Shown: in pieces, positions 35,024-44,777 of the stretch
Layout: every line of letters begins with the position of its first letter
Position numbering within the stretch: the first letter of the stretch is position 1
Assembly: GCF_040096015.1 (NCBI RefSeq)
Contig: NZ_JBBMFO010000001.1
Location: 186,001-250,000, forward strand
Reading direction: 5' to 3'
Length of the DNA: 64,000 nt
From: Peptoniphilus_A hominis
Lineage (GTDB): Bacteria; Bacillota; Clostridia; Tissierellales; Peptoniphilaceae
Notes under the pieces: model-generated
Told to the model about the DNA's origin: nothing
Seen by the model: the letters and a program-made list of their open reading frames with translations, nothing else
The model's database searches: none
Position numbers and translations under genes: made by a program

Positions 35024-35485
35024 TTAAAATTTAATAGTTTGTTTCATAGATGAAATTGATTTAATAGGAATTTTTAATTCTTCACCATCAATGTTACAAT
35101 ACACAAATTCATCATCATATTTGTCTAAAACAAAACTAAATTCTTTTTTTCCGTCAATTGGTGCATAAAGTTTAAGGTCAACTTCCTTGCCAACATTTCT
35201 TCTATAGTCATCTTTTGTTTTTAAAGGTCTATCAAGTCCTGGCGAAGAAATTTCAAGATAATATGGATTTTTTAAAATGTCAAGATCGTCTAATTTCTTT
35301 TCTAAATTTCTACTCATTTCTGTGCAGTCATCAAGATCAATTCCTTCTTTTTTATAAATAAAAATCGAAAGAAGATCGTGCTTTGATCCATTTTGAAATT
35401 CTATGTCTACAATTTCGTAGCCAAGTTCTTCTGCTACCTCTTCAGCTAGTGGGTAAATCTCTTTTTTTAATTCTTTTTTATTCAC
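35024..35485 (-). CDS. rimP: Ribosome maturation factor RimP
   Basis: 30S assembly factor of 153 residues, two small domains. Family signatures are GYEIVDIEFQ and YYLEISSPGLDRPLKTKDD. First gene of the nusA-infB operon, 11 bases before nusA. The leader contains a terminator-like hairpin. Confidence 0.96.
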   Translation of the reverse strand: MNKKELKKEIYPLAEEVAEELGYEIVDIEFQNGSKHDLLSIFIYKKEGIDLDDCTEMSRNLEKKLDDLDILKNPYYLEISSPGLDRPLKTKDDYRRNVGKEVDLKLYAPIDGKKEFSFVLDKYDDEFVYCNIDGEELKIPIKSISSMKQTIKF

Positions 35486-35504
35486 TTAACACCTCACTAC
35501 TAAA

Positions 35505-35531
35505 AAACAAAGAGTGGGCTAACCCACTCTT
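35505..35531 (-). terminator. Terminator-like hairpin in the polC-rimP gap (rimP leader)
   Basis: AAAGAGTGGG / CCCACTCTTT with loop TTAG (35508-35531), then GTTTTTTAG on the minus strand. It lies after the putative rimP promoter and 20 bases before the rimP start, so it could end polC transcripts and also attenuate the nusA operon. Confidence 0.75.
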
Positions 35532-35556
35532 TACACTAAAATACCTTTCTTATTAA

Positions 35557-35584
35557 ATTATAACATAAATTAGTAGAATTACAA
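35557..35584 (-). promoter_or_regulatory. Probable rimP-nusA operon promoter
   Basis: On the minus strand TTGTAA (35579-35584), 16 bases, TATAAT (35557-35562), preceded by TG to form an extended -10 (TGTTATAAT). Transcription would start upstream of the hairpin at 35508-35531. Confidence 0.6.
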
Positions 35585-35615
35585 CTTATTACAAAAATTA
35601 GTTAATCTATAAGTT

Positions 35616-38600
35616 TTAAAAATTAAATAGAGAAATTTGATTTGTCTCATCAAGATCAATTAACATTCCATTTTTTTGTAAAATTGTAATTACTGAGTTG
35701 CCAGCCTTAGTCCTCCTAGAAAAGTCTTCTATGGATAAAAACTTTGACTTCAGAGCTTCTGCTTCAATGCTATTAGCACAGTTCTCACCAATGCCTGGTA
35801 TTGCCCTTAGTGGCATTCTTATCTTTTTATCTTCTATAGTAAACTTGGATGCCTTTGATTTATATAGATCAGCTGGTAAAAATTCAAAGCCTCTTGCGTA
35901 CATCTCAAGAGCAACTTCAGACACTCTTATTTCTCCCTTGTCCTTTGCAGTTGGGTTTTGAATTTCCCTTAAAATTTTTATTCTATTATTTAAAAAACTT
36001 GGTCCTTCAATAATATTTTCTCCATTAAAGTCATTTAATTTAATAGTGAAATAGGTTGCATAAAAGGCAAGAGGATAATTTAATTTATAGTAAGCTATTC
36101 TAAAGGAGAGCATTACATAGGCAACGGCATGAGCCTTAGGGAACATGTACTTAATTTTTTTACAAGAATCAATATACCATTCAGGCAAATCTAAATTCTT
36201 CATTATCTTTTCTTGTTCTTCAGTAAGCCCCTTTCCTTTTCTAACTTTTTCCATGGTGTCAAAGGCCATTTTATTTTCTGCACCTGCATTTATTAGATAA
36301 ACCATAATGTCTTCTCTTGTTGCAATAACATCTTTAAGTTCGGCTCTTCCTGAGTCTACAAGCTCTTGGGCATTTGAAATCCATACATCAGTGCCATGTG
36401 ATAGTCCAGAAATTCTTACTAAGTCAGCAAAATTCTTTGGCTTTGTTTCCTTTAGCATAGAAATTACAAAAGATGTACCAAATTCTGGTATGCCCAGAGT
36501 TCCTGTTTCGCAAGAAAAAATTTCTTCATCCATGTTAAAAATTTCTGCACTATTAAATATGGATAGAGTCTTTTCATCGTCTAGTCTAATTTCATTTGAA
36601 TCAAGTCCAGTGAAGTCTTCAAGCATTTTAATAATAGTAGGACCATCGTGACCAAGTATATCTAGCTTTAAAATCTTTCCATGAATAAAGTTATAGTCAA
36701 AGTGAGTTGTAATTACTCCTGATGTTGCATCATCTGCCGGATACTGAATTGGCGTGAAGTCAAAAATACTTTTGCTCTTAGGCACAATCATAACGCCGCC
36801 TGGATGTTGTCCGCTAGTTCTTTTTCCGTCAGTTATTTCCTTTGCCAGTCTATCTATTTCAACAGGCGAAATATTTTTGCCTTCAAAGTATTTTTTTACA
36901 TAGCCATAGGCGGTTTTCTCTGCAATTTTTCCAATAGTTCCTGCCCTAAATACATAGCCCTCACCAAATAATTCTTCTGTGTATTTATGTGCTTGAGGTT
37001 GATATTCACCAGCGAAGTTTAAATCAATATCTGGTTCCTTGTCTCCATAAAAACCTAAAAATACTTCGAAAGGAATGTTGTGGCCATCTTTTCTCATTGG
37101 ACTTCCACATTTAGGACAAACTTTATCTGGCATGTCAACACCAGAACCGTAAGTTAAATCTTTTGTAAACTCTGAGTGTTTACAATTTGGACAGATATAA
37201 TGTGGTGGAAGTGGATTTACCTCTGTTATGCCAGACATTGTTGCAACAAAGGACGACCCAACAGAACCCCTGGAGCCAACTAAAAATCCATCGTCATTAG
37301 ATTTTTTTACAAGCTTTTGAGCAATTATATAAAGTACTGAATATCCATTTGAAATTATAGATTTAAGTTCCTTTTCCAATCTCTCTTCAACAATCTCCGG
37401 GAGCTTATCACCATAAATTTCGTGAGCCTTTTTATAAGTCATTTCTCTTAGACTTTCGTCAGAACCCTCTATTACTGGTGGATATTTGCCATCGGGAATT
37501 GGTTTAATGGCATTTATTTCATCCTTTAACTTATTTGTATTTTTAACTACAACTTCATAAGCTTTTTCTTCACCAAGATAAGAAAATTCATTAAGCATTT
37601 CTTCTGTAGTTTTAAAATAAAATTTTTGCTCGCGACTAGCTCTAGGATCAGGCCTACCTGGTTTTCCATTTAAAACAATTCGCCTTAAAATATCTTCTGA
37701 CTCTTCAAGATAATAAGTGTCTGAATCAGCAATAACTGGAATTTCTAATTTTTCTCCAAGCCACAAGATTTTTTTATTTATTTCTCTAATGTCTTCTATA
37801 CTGAATTTTCCATCTTCAATTGCCATTATATTATCGCTTGCTGGTTGAATCTCCAAGAAGTCATAGTATTTTGCAATTTCTAGAAGTTCATCATCAGGGC
37901 ACATTCTATAAACTGCATCGAAAAGTTCCGAGCTGGCATTGCCTGAGCCCACTAAAATTCCTTCCCTATATTTATCCAATAGACTTCGAGGAACTTTTGC
38001 AGTAAAATTATAAAATTGCATATGAGATGCAGATATCAGTTTGTATAAATTTTTTAGCCCAACTTCATCCTTAGCAATTAATAAGAGGGAACTTTCAAAC
38101 AATCGTTTAGAATCTATGTTTATGATTGCATGGTTAAGATTGTCAAAATTAAATTCCTTATCCCTTTTAAATCTTTCAATTAATTTTATAAACATGGCAG
38201 CAGTAGCTTCAGCATCATTTACTGCCCTGTGAGCTCCAACAAGAGAAATTCCAAGATTTTTACAAAGAGTTCCCAAGTTAAATCTCTTCATGTCAGTCAT
38301 AAGGGCTCTTGCCAAGACTAGGGTATCTAAGATTAGGTGCTTAAATTCTAAATTATTATTTGCATATTCCCTTCTTATAAAGGAAATATCGAATTTTGCA
38401 TTATGGGCAACTAAGACAGAGTCCTTTGCAAATTCGTAAAATTTTGGGATTACTTCTTCGATTGTAGGTTCATTTTCCACCTTCGCATTGCTAATGCCAG
38501 TAAGTTCAACAACAACTTGGGGAATTTCTCTTTCTGGATTAATTAATTGTGAAAATCTATCTACAATTGTTCCATCAACAATTTTTACTGCACCAATTTC

Positions 38601-39857
38601 TGTAATTTTATCATTTCTAGAAGATAGTCCAGTAGTTTCTATATCGAAGACGACATAAGAATTATAATTTTTATTAGGATCATAATTTGTAACGATTTTT
38701 TCTTTGTCGTCAACAAAATTTATATCTGTGCCATATAAAATTTTAAGTCCAGTAGCTTCTCCTGCTTCCATTGCTTCTGGAAATCCCTGAACATCATTTG
38801 TGTCAGCTATAGCTAGTGCATCGTGACCCCATAGTTTTGCTCTTTTTGCAAAATCAGTAAAGGAAGTTACACCAGACATTTGTGACATTTTTGAGTGAAT
38901 TCTAAATTCCGTTCTCTTTTCCTTGGAGTAATCCATGCGAATTACTTTGTCTCTTTTTTCAATGTATCTTATCATAAGAGTCTCACATTTTGAAAAACTA
39001 TCATAATTTACATTTCCAGTTATTAAAACATGATCGCCTCTTTTGAAACTTTCCAAAAATTCTTCAGTTTTTTCTGGTTTTAAAAATATTTTGGCAAGTG
39101 TTGAAGAAGTATAGTCTGTTACAGATAGGGAAACTAAAAAATTCCCAGATTTTATTTCTCGACTATCAATGTTAAAGATATCAACTTCCACAGTGACCTT
39201 TTGTGAATTGACATTTATATCAATGAGCCTTTGAGTATTATCAATATCTTTTTTTCCATAAGAATTTACTTTTTTCGCTTTGCTTTCCTTTATTTTATTT
39301 TCTGCCTTAGTCTTAATTTCCAATTCATGCTTTGCAGAAATCACTTCTTCTGCTTCGTCGATTTGCGAAATAAAGGACTCAATATTGTCATCTTCTACTA
39401 TTTCTTTTACAAAGTCAAAGTCAATTTTATAGTAGCCAAATACTTTTAGTTCCTCTTCCAAATAATGACCAAAGCCATTTTTTGTTAGAGTGTAATAAGC
39501 TTCTTCACTTGGAAGTACTATTTCAATTTTATTTTTTTCTTTATTAATTTCAATTTCTTCAATCCAAATTTTTGAAGATGGATTGTACTTTAGTATTTCC
39601 GCACAAATTAAATCATCTTCACTTTTGTAGAGAGAAGATGACTTGAATTCAATATAAATTTTATATTCTTCTAAATTTTTTGAAAAAATCTCTTTAATTT
39701 TTTTCTTTAAATTTGTATCTAAATCTTCTTTAGAAGTTATTACAAAAAATACCTCGCCACTATTCTTATTTCTCTTAATAGAATCAATGGAAATATCATC
39801 TGAAACTTCTAAAGATGTGATTTCTAATTTTTTAAAAATATTTTTTAATAAAAGCAA
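35616..39857 (-). CDS. polC: DNA polymerase III alpha subunit, PolC type
   Basis: Replicative polymerase of low-GC Gram-positives with built-in proofreading; 1413 residues. An N-terminal domain and OB fold are followed by a PHP domain interrupted by a DEDD exonuclease (VVFDIETTGLSS near 403, VAHNAKFDISF, HRAVNDAEAT). Then come the palm with PDIDLNFAGEYQPQAHKY, a zinc-binding CPNC...CPKC region and the fingers. The PHP domain looks degenerate: Arg319, Thr353 and Tyr715 occupy positions where I recall histidine in Bacillus PolC. TTG start after GGGTGAAAAT. Last gene of the rpsB-ispG run, as in many Firmicutes. Confidence 0.97.
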   Translation of the reverse strand: MLLLKNIFKKLEITSLEVSDDISIDSIKRNKNSGEVFFVITSKEDLDTNLKKKIKEIFSKNLEEYKIYIEFKSSSLYKSEDDLICAEILKYNPSSKIWIEEIEINKEKNKIEIVLPSEEAYYTLTKNGFGHYLEEELKVFGYYKIDFDFVKEIVEDDNIESFISQIDEAEEVISAKHELEIKTKAENKIKESKAKKVNSYGKKDIDNTQRLIDINVNSQKVTVEVDIFNIDSREIKSGNFLVSLSVTDYTSSTLAKIFLKPEKTEEFLESFKRGDHVLITGNVNYDSFSKCETLMIRYIEKRDKVIRMDYSKEKRTEFRIHSKMSQMSGVTSFTDFAKRAKLWGHDALAIADTNDVQGFPEAMEAGEATGLKILYGTDINFVDDKEKIVTNYDPNKNYNSYVVFDIETTGLSSRNDKITEIGAVKIVDGTIVDRFSQLINPEREIPQVVVELTGISNAKVENEPTIEEVIPKFYEFAKDSVLVAHNAKFDISFIRREYANNNLEFKHLILDTLVLARALMTDMKRFNLGTLCKNLGISLVGAHRAVNDAEATAAMFIKLIERFKRDKEFNFDNLNHAIINIDSKRLFESSLLLIAKDEVGLKNLYKLISASHMQFYNFTAKVPRSLLDKYREGILVGSGNASSELFDAVYRMCPDDELLEIAKYYDFLEIQPASDNIMAIEDGKFSIEDIREINKKILWLGEKLEIPVIADSDTYYLEESEDILRRIVLNGKPGRPDPRASREQKFYFKTTEEMLNEFSYLGEEKAYEVVVKNTNKLKDEINAIKPIPDGKYPPVIEGSDESLREMTYKKAHEIYGDKLPEIVEERLEKELKSIISNGYSVLYIIAQKLVKKSNDDGFLVGSRGSVGSSFVATMSGITEVNPLPPHYICPNCKHSEFTKDLTYGSGVDMPDKVCPKCGSPMRKDGHNIPFEVFLGFYGDKEPDIDLNFAGEYQPQAHKYTEELFGEGYVFRAGTIGKIAEKTAYGYVKKYFEGKNISPVEIDRLAKEITDGKRTSGQHPGGVMIVPKSKSIFDFTPIQYPADDATSGVITTHFDYNFIHGKILKLDILGHDGPTIIKMLEDFTGLDSNEIRLDDEKTLSIFNSAEIFNMDEEIFSCETGTLGIPEFGTSFVISMLKETKPKNFADLVRISGLSHGTDVWISNAQELVDSGRAELKDVIATREDIMVYLINAGAENKMAFDTMEKVRKGKGLTEEQEKIMKNLDLPEWYIDSCKKIKYMFPKAHAVAYVMLSFRIAYYKLNYPLAFYATYFTIKLNDFNGENIIEGPSFLNNRIKILREIQNPTAKDKGEIRVSEVALEMYARGFEFLPADLYKSKASKFTIEDKKIRMPLRAIPGIGENCANSIEAEALKSKFLSIEDFSRRTKAGNSVITILQKNGMLIDLDETNQISLFNF

Positions 39858-39861
39858 ATTT

Positions 39862-40917
39862 TCACCCGATTTTTTCTATTTCTGATAAAAGTTCACTTAA
39901 AAGTTTTTCTTCAGGAACTTTTTTTACGATTTCGCCCTTTTTAAAAATAAGTCCATTTCCATTTCCACAGGCAATTCCAATGTCTGCTTCTCTAGCTTCG
40001 CCTGGACCATTTACTGCACAGCCCATTATGGCTACTTTTAAATTCTTATCCATTGCGTAAAGTCTGTCTTCAACATTTTTTACAATTTCAATTAAATCCA
40101 CCTTGGTTCTGGCACAAGTAGGACAAGAAATTAAATCTATTCCCTCTCTTCTGAGGTCTAGTGCCTTTAAAATGTCTTTTCCAGCTATGACTTCATCCAA
40201 TGGATCTGATGTTAGAGAAACTCTTATTGTGTCGCCAATTCCTTCGGCTAAAAGAGTTCCTATTCCAATTGCAGACTTAACAACGCCCTTCTTTGGTGTG
40301 CCTGCTTCAGTGACACCAAGATGAAGTGGATAATTTGACATCTCAGAAAATTTTCTATAACTTTCTATTGTCAAGTTTACACTTGATGCTTTAAGAGAGA
40401 CAGCAATATCGTAAAAATTATTTTTTTCAAGAATTTCCACTTCTTCCATGGCACTAAGACATATTGAAGATGCATTTACCCCCTTAAACTTATCTAAAAA
40501 CTCCTCTTTTATAGAACCAGAATTCACGCCAACTCTTATGGGGATGTTATAAAACTTACAAGCTTCTATTACTTCTTTTATCTTCCATGAGTCGCCAATG
40601 TTTCCTGGGTTTAATCTTATGGCATCACTTTCATTTTCAGCTGCAGCTAGAGCCAGTTTATAATCAAATTGAATGTCAGAAATTATTGGAATTTTTATCT
40701 CCTTTTTTATCTCTCTAAGTGCGGCTGCATCATCTAAATCATTTACAGCCACTCTAATAATGTCGCAGCCAGCTTCTTCTAATTTTTTTATTTGTGAAAC
40801 AGTGGATTTTACATCCTTCGTATTGGTGTTAGTCATTGATTGGATTGAAATAAAAGAATCTCCTCCAACTGGCACCTTGCCAACATAAATTTTCTTTGTC
40901 TCTTTTCTCTTTATCAT
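39862..40917 (-). CDS. ispG: 4-hydroxy-3-methylbut-2-en-1-yl diphosphate synthase (IspG/GcpE)
   Basis: Fe-S enzyme of the MEP isoprenoid pathway; 351 residues. The TIM-barrel part holds VPVGGDSFISIQSMTNT. The cluster-binding C-terminal part has SCPTCART and GCAVNGPGEAREADIG, giving three cysteines plus the glutamate typical of the family. It overlaps the rseP stop by four bases. Together with ispD and ispF at 52.6-53.8 kb it shows that the organism uses the MEP route. Confidence 0.97.
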   Translation of the reverse strand: MIKRKETKKIYVGKVPVGGDSFISIQSMTNTNTKDVKSTVSQIKKLEEAGCDIIRVAVNDLDDAAALREIKKEIKIPIISDIQFDYKLALAAAENESDAIRLNPGNIGDSWKIKEVIEACKFYNIPIRVGVNSGSIKEEFLDKFKGVNASSICLSAMEEVEILEKNNFYDIAVSLKASSVNLTIESYRKFSEMSNYPLHLGVTEAGTPKKGVVKSAIGIGTLLAEGIGDTIRVSLTSDPLDEVIAGKDILKALDLRREGIDLISCPTCARTKVDLIEIVKNVEDRLYAMDKNLKVAIMGCAVNGPGEAREADIGIACGNGNGLIFKKGEIVKKVPEEKLLSELLSEIEKIG

Positions 40918-41924
40918 TTACTAAACAACCTTCCAATATCATTAAATATAGTTACATAAATCATTAAGCTAAATAAAATACTAATTCCAATTAGAGAAAG
41001 ACCTTGTTCAAATTTTTCATTTATAGGCTTGCCTCTTAGAGCTTCAATTAACAAAAATAAAAATTTTCCTCCATCAAGAGCAGGAATTGGCAGTAAATTA
41101 AATACACCGAGATTGACAGAAATAAGTGCTAAAATCTGTAAAAAATTTAAAAAGCCCTTAGATGATTCTGAGCCAATCATTTGTACAACTCCAACAGGTC
41201 CAGATAAATATTCCATTTTAAAGGAACCGTCAAAAATCATTTTTAAGCTCTTTAAAATCATAAGGGACATTTCACCTGTCCTCTTGGCACCAAGCTCTAT
41301 AGACTTAAAAAATGAGTGCTTAAGCTTAGATGTAATGCCAATTAAATACATCTTATTTTCTTCTGAATATTTTGGCTTTAAATTAATATCTAATTTTTCA
41401 CCATTCCTATTAATTTTTAGATTAATTTCTTCATCCTTTTTATCACTAATTAAAGAATTAATCTCGTAAATATCCTTAGTTTTAACTTTATCTATTTCTA
41501 TTATTTTATCTCCAGCTTTTAATCCAGCATTTTCTGCTGGAGAATCCTTAATTACCTTATCAATTTCATTTGAACCATAGCCAACAATCGAAAAAATTAT
41601 GGTAAAGGCAAGAAAGGCTAAAATAAAATTCATAAAAGCACCGGCAAGAACAACTGCCATTCTCTTTAAAATAGGAGCATTATTAAAGGATCTGGGATCG
41701 TGAGAACTTTCCTCTTCCCCTTCCATGGCAACATAACCACCAATGGGTAGTGCTCTAAGACTATAAGAAGTCTCACCATTTTGTTTTTGAAAAAGTTTTG
41801 GTCCCATGCCTATGGAAAATTCATTGACTTTTATTCCTGATAGTTTTGCCACTGTGAAGTGCCCAAATTCATGAAGCATTACAACTAATAGAAAAACTAC
41901 TAGAGAACTAATTAAAGTGATCAT
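40914..41924 (-). CDS. rseP: RIP metalloprotease RseP/RasP
   Basis: Site-2 intramembrane zinc protease of 336 residues. The zinc motif HEFGH (18-22) lies in the first membrane helix. A PDZ domain covers about 120-190, and the distal motif LLPIPALDGGKF near 285 supplies the third ligand. Members cleave anti-sigma factors and signal-peptide remnants. It stands between cdsA and ispG, where Firmicutes usually have dxr-rseP-ispG. dxr is missing. Confidence 0.95.
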   Translation of the reverse strand: MITLISSLVVFLLVVMLHEFGHFTVAKLSGIKVNEFSIGMGPKLFQKQNGETSYSLRALPIGGYVAMEGEEESSHDPRSFNNAPILKRMAVVLAGAFMNFILAFLAFTIIFSIVGYGSNEIDKVIKDSPAENAGLKAGDKIIEIDKVKTKDIYEINSLISDKKDEEINLKINRNGEKLDINLKPKYSEENKMYLIGITSKLKHSFFKSIELGAKRTGEMSLMILKSLKMIFDGSFKMEYLSGPVGVVQMIGSESSKGFLNFLQILALISVNLGVFNLLPIPALDGGKFLFLLIEALRGKPINEKFEQGLSLIGISILFSLMIYVTIFNDIGRLFSK

Positions 41925-41933
41925 CTGTCCTCC

Positions 41934-42716
41934 TTAAATAAAGTTGTACAAGATATAAATAAAGGGACTGATAAAAATTAAACTATCAAACCTATCTAAA
42001 ATACCGCCATGTCCAGGAAGGATTTGTGCGTAGTCCTTTATCTCTGTGTATCTTTTTATCTTAGACGCAAATAAATCGCCAAATTGACCAGAAATAGAAG
42101 ATAAAAATATAATAAATACTACAAGAGCATTAATATCATAAATTGCATTGTTCTTATTGAGCATTACAAAATAAATACTTGTAATGACAAGAGCAAAAAA
42201 AGTTCCCCCAATTGCACCTTCAATAGATTTATTTGGGCTTACCCTTTCAATTAACTTGTGCTTTCCAAAAGTTGAGCCCACAAAATAGGCAAAGGTATCT
42301 GTTGAAAAGGAAATAATAAAGCCAGCAATAATTAAGTAAATGTCGTCAATGCTTCCAAGCAAATTAAGTAAAAATATTGCATAAAAATAAGTAAATGTTG
42401 TATAAGCATAGTTGCTCAATTCATAATCATCTAAATGAACAAAAAGGCATGAGTTTACAACAAAAAATAAGACAAGAGAGAAAATTAAGTTTTTATCAAA
42501 AAAAGAGCATAAAAAAGTTATAAGAGCTCCAAAAAACAAGATTGGCAAAAATAATTTTATGCCTTTTTTGTAAAGAGCGTTGTACATTTCTCTTACAGCT
42601 TCAAGACTAATAATAAAAAAAGAAATTTTTATTGCCTTTAGCCCCAAATAAAAAATTAGAATTATTAATAAAATACCAACTGCACCAGTGGTAACTCTCT
42701 TTTGTAGATCTGTCAA
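41934..42716 (-). CDS. cdsA: Phosphatidate cytidylyltransferase CdsA
   Basis: Makes CDP-diacylglycerol, the precursor used by PgsA; 260 residues with about seven membrane helices. The C-terminal family signature is PGHGGILDRFDSLIF. It follows uppS by 2 bases, and rseP starts 9 bases after its stop. Confidence 0.95.
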   Translation of the reverse strand: MTDLQKRVTTGAVGILLIILIFYLGLKAIKISFFIISLEAVREMYNALYKKGIKLFLPILFFGALITFLCSFFDKNLIFSLVLFFVVNSCLFVHLDDYELSNYAYTTFTYFYAIFLLNLLGSIDDIYLIIAGFIISFSTDTFAYFVGSTFGKHKLIERVSPNKSIEGAIGGTFFALVITSIYFVMLNKNNAIYDINALVVFIIFLSSISGQFGDLFASKIKRYTEIKDYAQILPGHGGILDRFDSLIFISPFIYILYNFI

Positions 42717-42718
42717 AT

Positions 42719-43444
42719 TTAAAGTCCTCCATACCTTCTATTTCGTTTTTGAAAATCATAAATAGCTTTGTAAAAATCATTTTCATGAAAATCTGGCCAC
42801 AAAATATTCGAAAAATAAAATTCACTATAGGCTAATTGATAAAGTAAAAAATTAGAAACTCTAAGCTCACCACTTGGTCTAATTAAGAGATCCAGATCAT
42901 CTTGTCCTGTGGTATATAAATAATTTTTAAAGCTTTCTGTATCAATATCATCAAGGGAAATTTTCCCATCAATAATATCTTTGCAAATATTTTTACTAGC
43001 CCTAACTATTTCACTTTGTCCGCCATAATTTAGCCCAATATTTAATATCATTTTATCATTTGATTTTGTTTCCTGCAACGCATCTTCAATTAGTTTGACA
43101 ATTGGGTCTGGAAAGGCTCTGTAGTCACCTAGAACTTTAATTCTTACATTATTCTTTTTAATTTTTTCCAACTGGCTTTTTATGTAAAAGGCTAATAAAT
43201 CCATTAGCTTTGAAATTTCCTCTTCTGGTCTCTTCCAATTTTCTGTTGAAAAAGCATATAGGGTTAAGGATTTAATATTTATTTTATAAGCTGCTTCAAC
43301 AATTTCAATAACTCTTTTAGTACCTTCTTTATGACCAAAGCTTCTAGGCATATTTCTATTTTTTGCCCATCTTCCATTGCCATCCATTATTATTCCAACA
43401 TGTTTTGGAATGTTATTTAAGTCTAATTCTTCGTAATAATTCAT
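42719..43444 (-). CDS. uppS: Undecaprenyl diphosphate synthase UppS
   Basis: cis-Prenyltransferase of 241 residues that builds the C55 carrier for the cell wall. HVGIIMDGNGRWAKNR near the N-terminus holds the catalytic aspartate, and RPSGELRVSNFLLYQLAYSE is in the C-terminal part, both diagnostic. A terminator-like hairpin lies just before its ribosome binding site. Confidence 0.97.
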   Translation of the reverse strand: MNYYEELDLNNIPKHVGIIMDGNGRWAKNRNMPRSFGHKEGTKRVIEIVEAAYKINIKSLTLYAFSTENWKRPEEEISKLMDLLAFYIKSQLEKIKKNNVRIKVLGDYRAFPDPIVKLIEDALQETKSNDKMILNIGLNYGGQSEIVRASKNICKDIIDGKISLDDIDTESFKNYLYTTGQDDLDLLIRPSGELRVSNFLLYQLAYSEFYFSNILWPDFHENDFYKAIYDFQKRNRRYGGL

Positions 43445-43451
43445 AAAACTC

Positions 43452-43484
43452 CTTAAAAAAAGAGCCTTAGAATAATCTAAGGCT
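43452..43484 (-). terminator. Terminator-like hairpin between frr and uppS
   Basis: AGCCTTAGA / TCTAAGGCT with a four-base loop (43463-43484) and CTTTTTTTAAGGAG on the minus strand. The U tract merges into the uppS ribosome binding site. It probably reduces readthrough from translation genes into the isoprenoid and lipid genes. Confidence 0.75.
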
Positions 43485-43489
43485 AAAAA

Positions 43490-44047
43490 TCAAATTTCCA
43501 TAAGTTCTTTTTCTTTATTTTCTGCTACTTTGTCAACTTCTTTAATATATTTATCTGTCAACTTTTGAATGTCTTCTTCATAGGAAGCTTTATCATCTTC
43601 AGAAATTTCTTTAGCTTTTTCTGCTTTTTTAATATCTTCCATAGCATCTCTTCTTACATTTCTAATAGAAATTTTTGCCTCTTCAGCATACTTTCCAACT
43701 AGCTTTGTAAGATCTCTTCTTCTTTCCTCTGTAAGTTGAGGAATAGCTAATCTAATAATTTTTCCATCATTAGAAGGAGTTATTCCTAAATCAGATTTTA
43801 ATATTGCCTTTTCAATATCTGGGATTAAATTTGCATCCCATGGTTGAATAGCAAGAAGTCTTGGCTCTGGAGCAGAAAGACTAGCAACTTGATTAATTGG
43901 AGTTTTTTGTCCATAATAATCAACATGAATTTTGTCAAGTAAAGTAGTATTAGCACGACCTGCTCTTATAGACTGAAGTGATTCAGTAAGTGAGCCTACA
44001 GTTTTATTCATTCTAGACTCAGTATTCTTTTTTAGATCAGATATCAT
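43490..44047 (-). CDS. frr: Ribosome recycling factor
   Basis: Splits post-termination ribosomes with EF-G; 185 residues, standard length. Family segments SIRAGRANTTLLDKIHVDYYG and IRNVRRDAMEDIKKAEK-like helix are present. Ten bases after pyrH. Confidence 0.98.
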   Translation of the reverse strand: MISDLKKNTESRMNKTVGSLTESLQSIRAGRANTTLLDKIHVDYYGQKTPINQVASLSAPEPRLLAIQPWDANLIPDIEKAILKSDLGITPSNDGKIIRLAIPQLTEERRRDLTKLVGKYAEEAKISIRNVRRDAMEDIKKAEKAKEISEDDKASYEEDIQKLTDKYIKEVDKVAENKEKELMEI

Positions 44048-44056
44048 AATATCCTC

Positions 44057-44761
44057 CTATTTAACGCTTGTACCAATATCTTCGCCACATACAACTTTAA
44101 ACATTGCATCTTCTTCATCTATTCCAAATACTCTTAAAGGAATACTGTTGTCCATGCAAAGAGTTGTTGCTGTGCCATCCATAATCTTTAAGTTTTTATT
44201 TAAGATTTCTCTATAACTTAAATTGTCATATTTTTTTGCATTTTCATTAATATTAGGGTCAGAATCATAAATTCCATCTGTTCCCTTTTTAGCTAGTAAT
44301 ATAACATCAGCATCAATTTCTGCAGCCCTAAGTGCAGCAGCAGTGTCAGTTGAAAAGTATGGATTTCCAACTCCAGCTGAAAATATTACAACGCGACCTT
44401 TTTCTAAATGTCTAATAGCACGCCTTCTAATATAAGGTTCAGCAACTTGCCTCATATCGATAGCAGTTTGCACACGAGTAATAACGCCTAATTTTTCAAA
44501 AGAGTCCTGCAATGCTAAAGCGTTCATTACAGTACCTAACATACCCATATAATCAGATGTAGCACGATCAATATTATTTTCGTCGCGTCCTCTCCAAAAG
44601 TTTCCGCCACCTACAACAATACCAATCTCAACACCTAAGTCATAAATTTTCTTTACTTGCTTTGCAATTAAATTGACATAATTAATGTCAATGCCAACGG
44701 AATTTGAGCCAGCCAAGGCTTCTCCGCTGAGTTTTAAAACAATTCTCTTATATTTTGGCAT
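44057..44761 (-). CDS. pyrH: Uridylate kinase
   Basis: UMP kinase of the amino-acid-kinase fold; 234 residues. VLKLSGEALAG at the N-terminus, IVVGGGNFWRGR for phosphate binding and later DTAAALRAAEI are diagnostic. It lies between tsf and frr in the classical order. Confidence 0.98.
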   Translation of the reverse strand: MPKYKRIVLKLSGEALAGSNSVGIDINYVNLIAKQVKKIYDLGVEIGIVVGGGNFWRGRDENNIDRATSDYMGMLGTVMNALALQDSFEKLGVITRVQTAIDMRQVAEPYIRRRAIRHLEKGRVVIFSAGVGNPYFSTDTAAALRAAEIDADVILLAKKGTDGIYDSDPNINENAKKYDNLSYREILNKNLKIMDGTATTLCMDNSIPLRVFGIDEEDAMFKVVCGEDIGTSVK

Positions 44762-44777
44762 TTACTCCTCCAATTTG

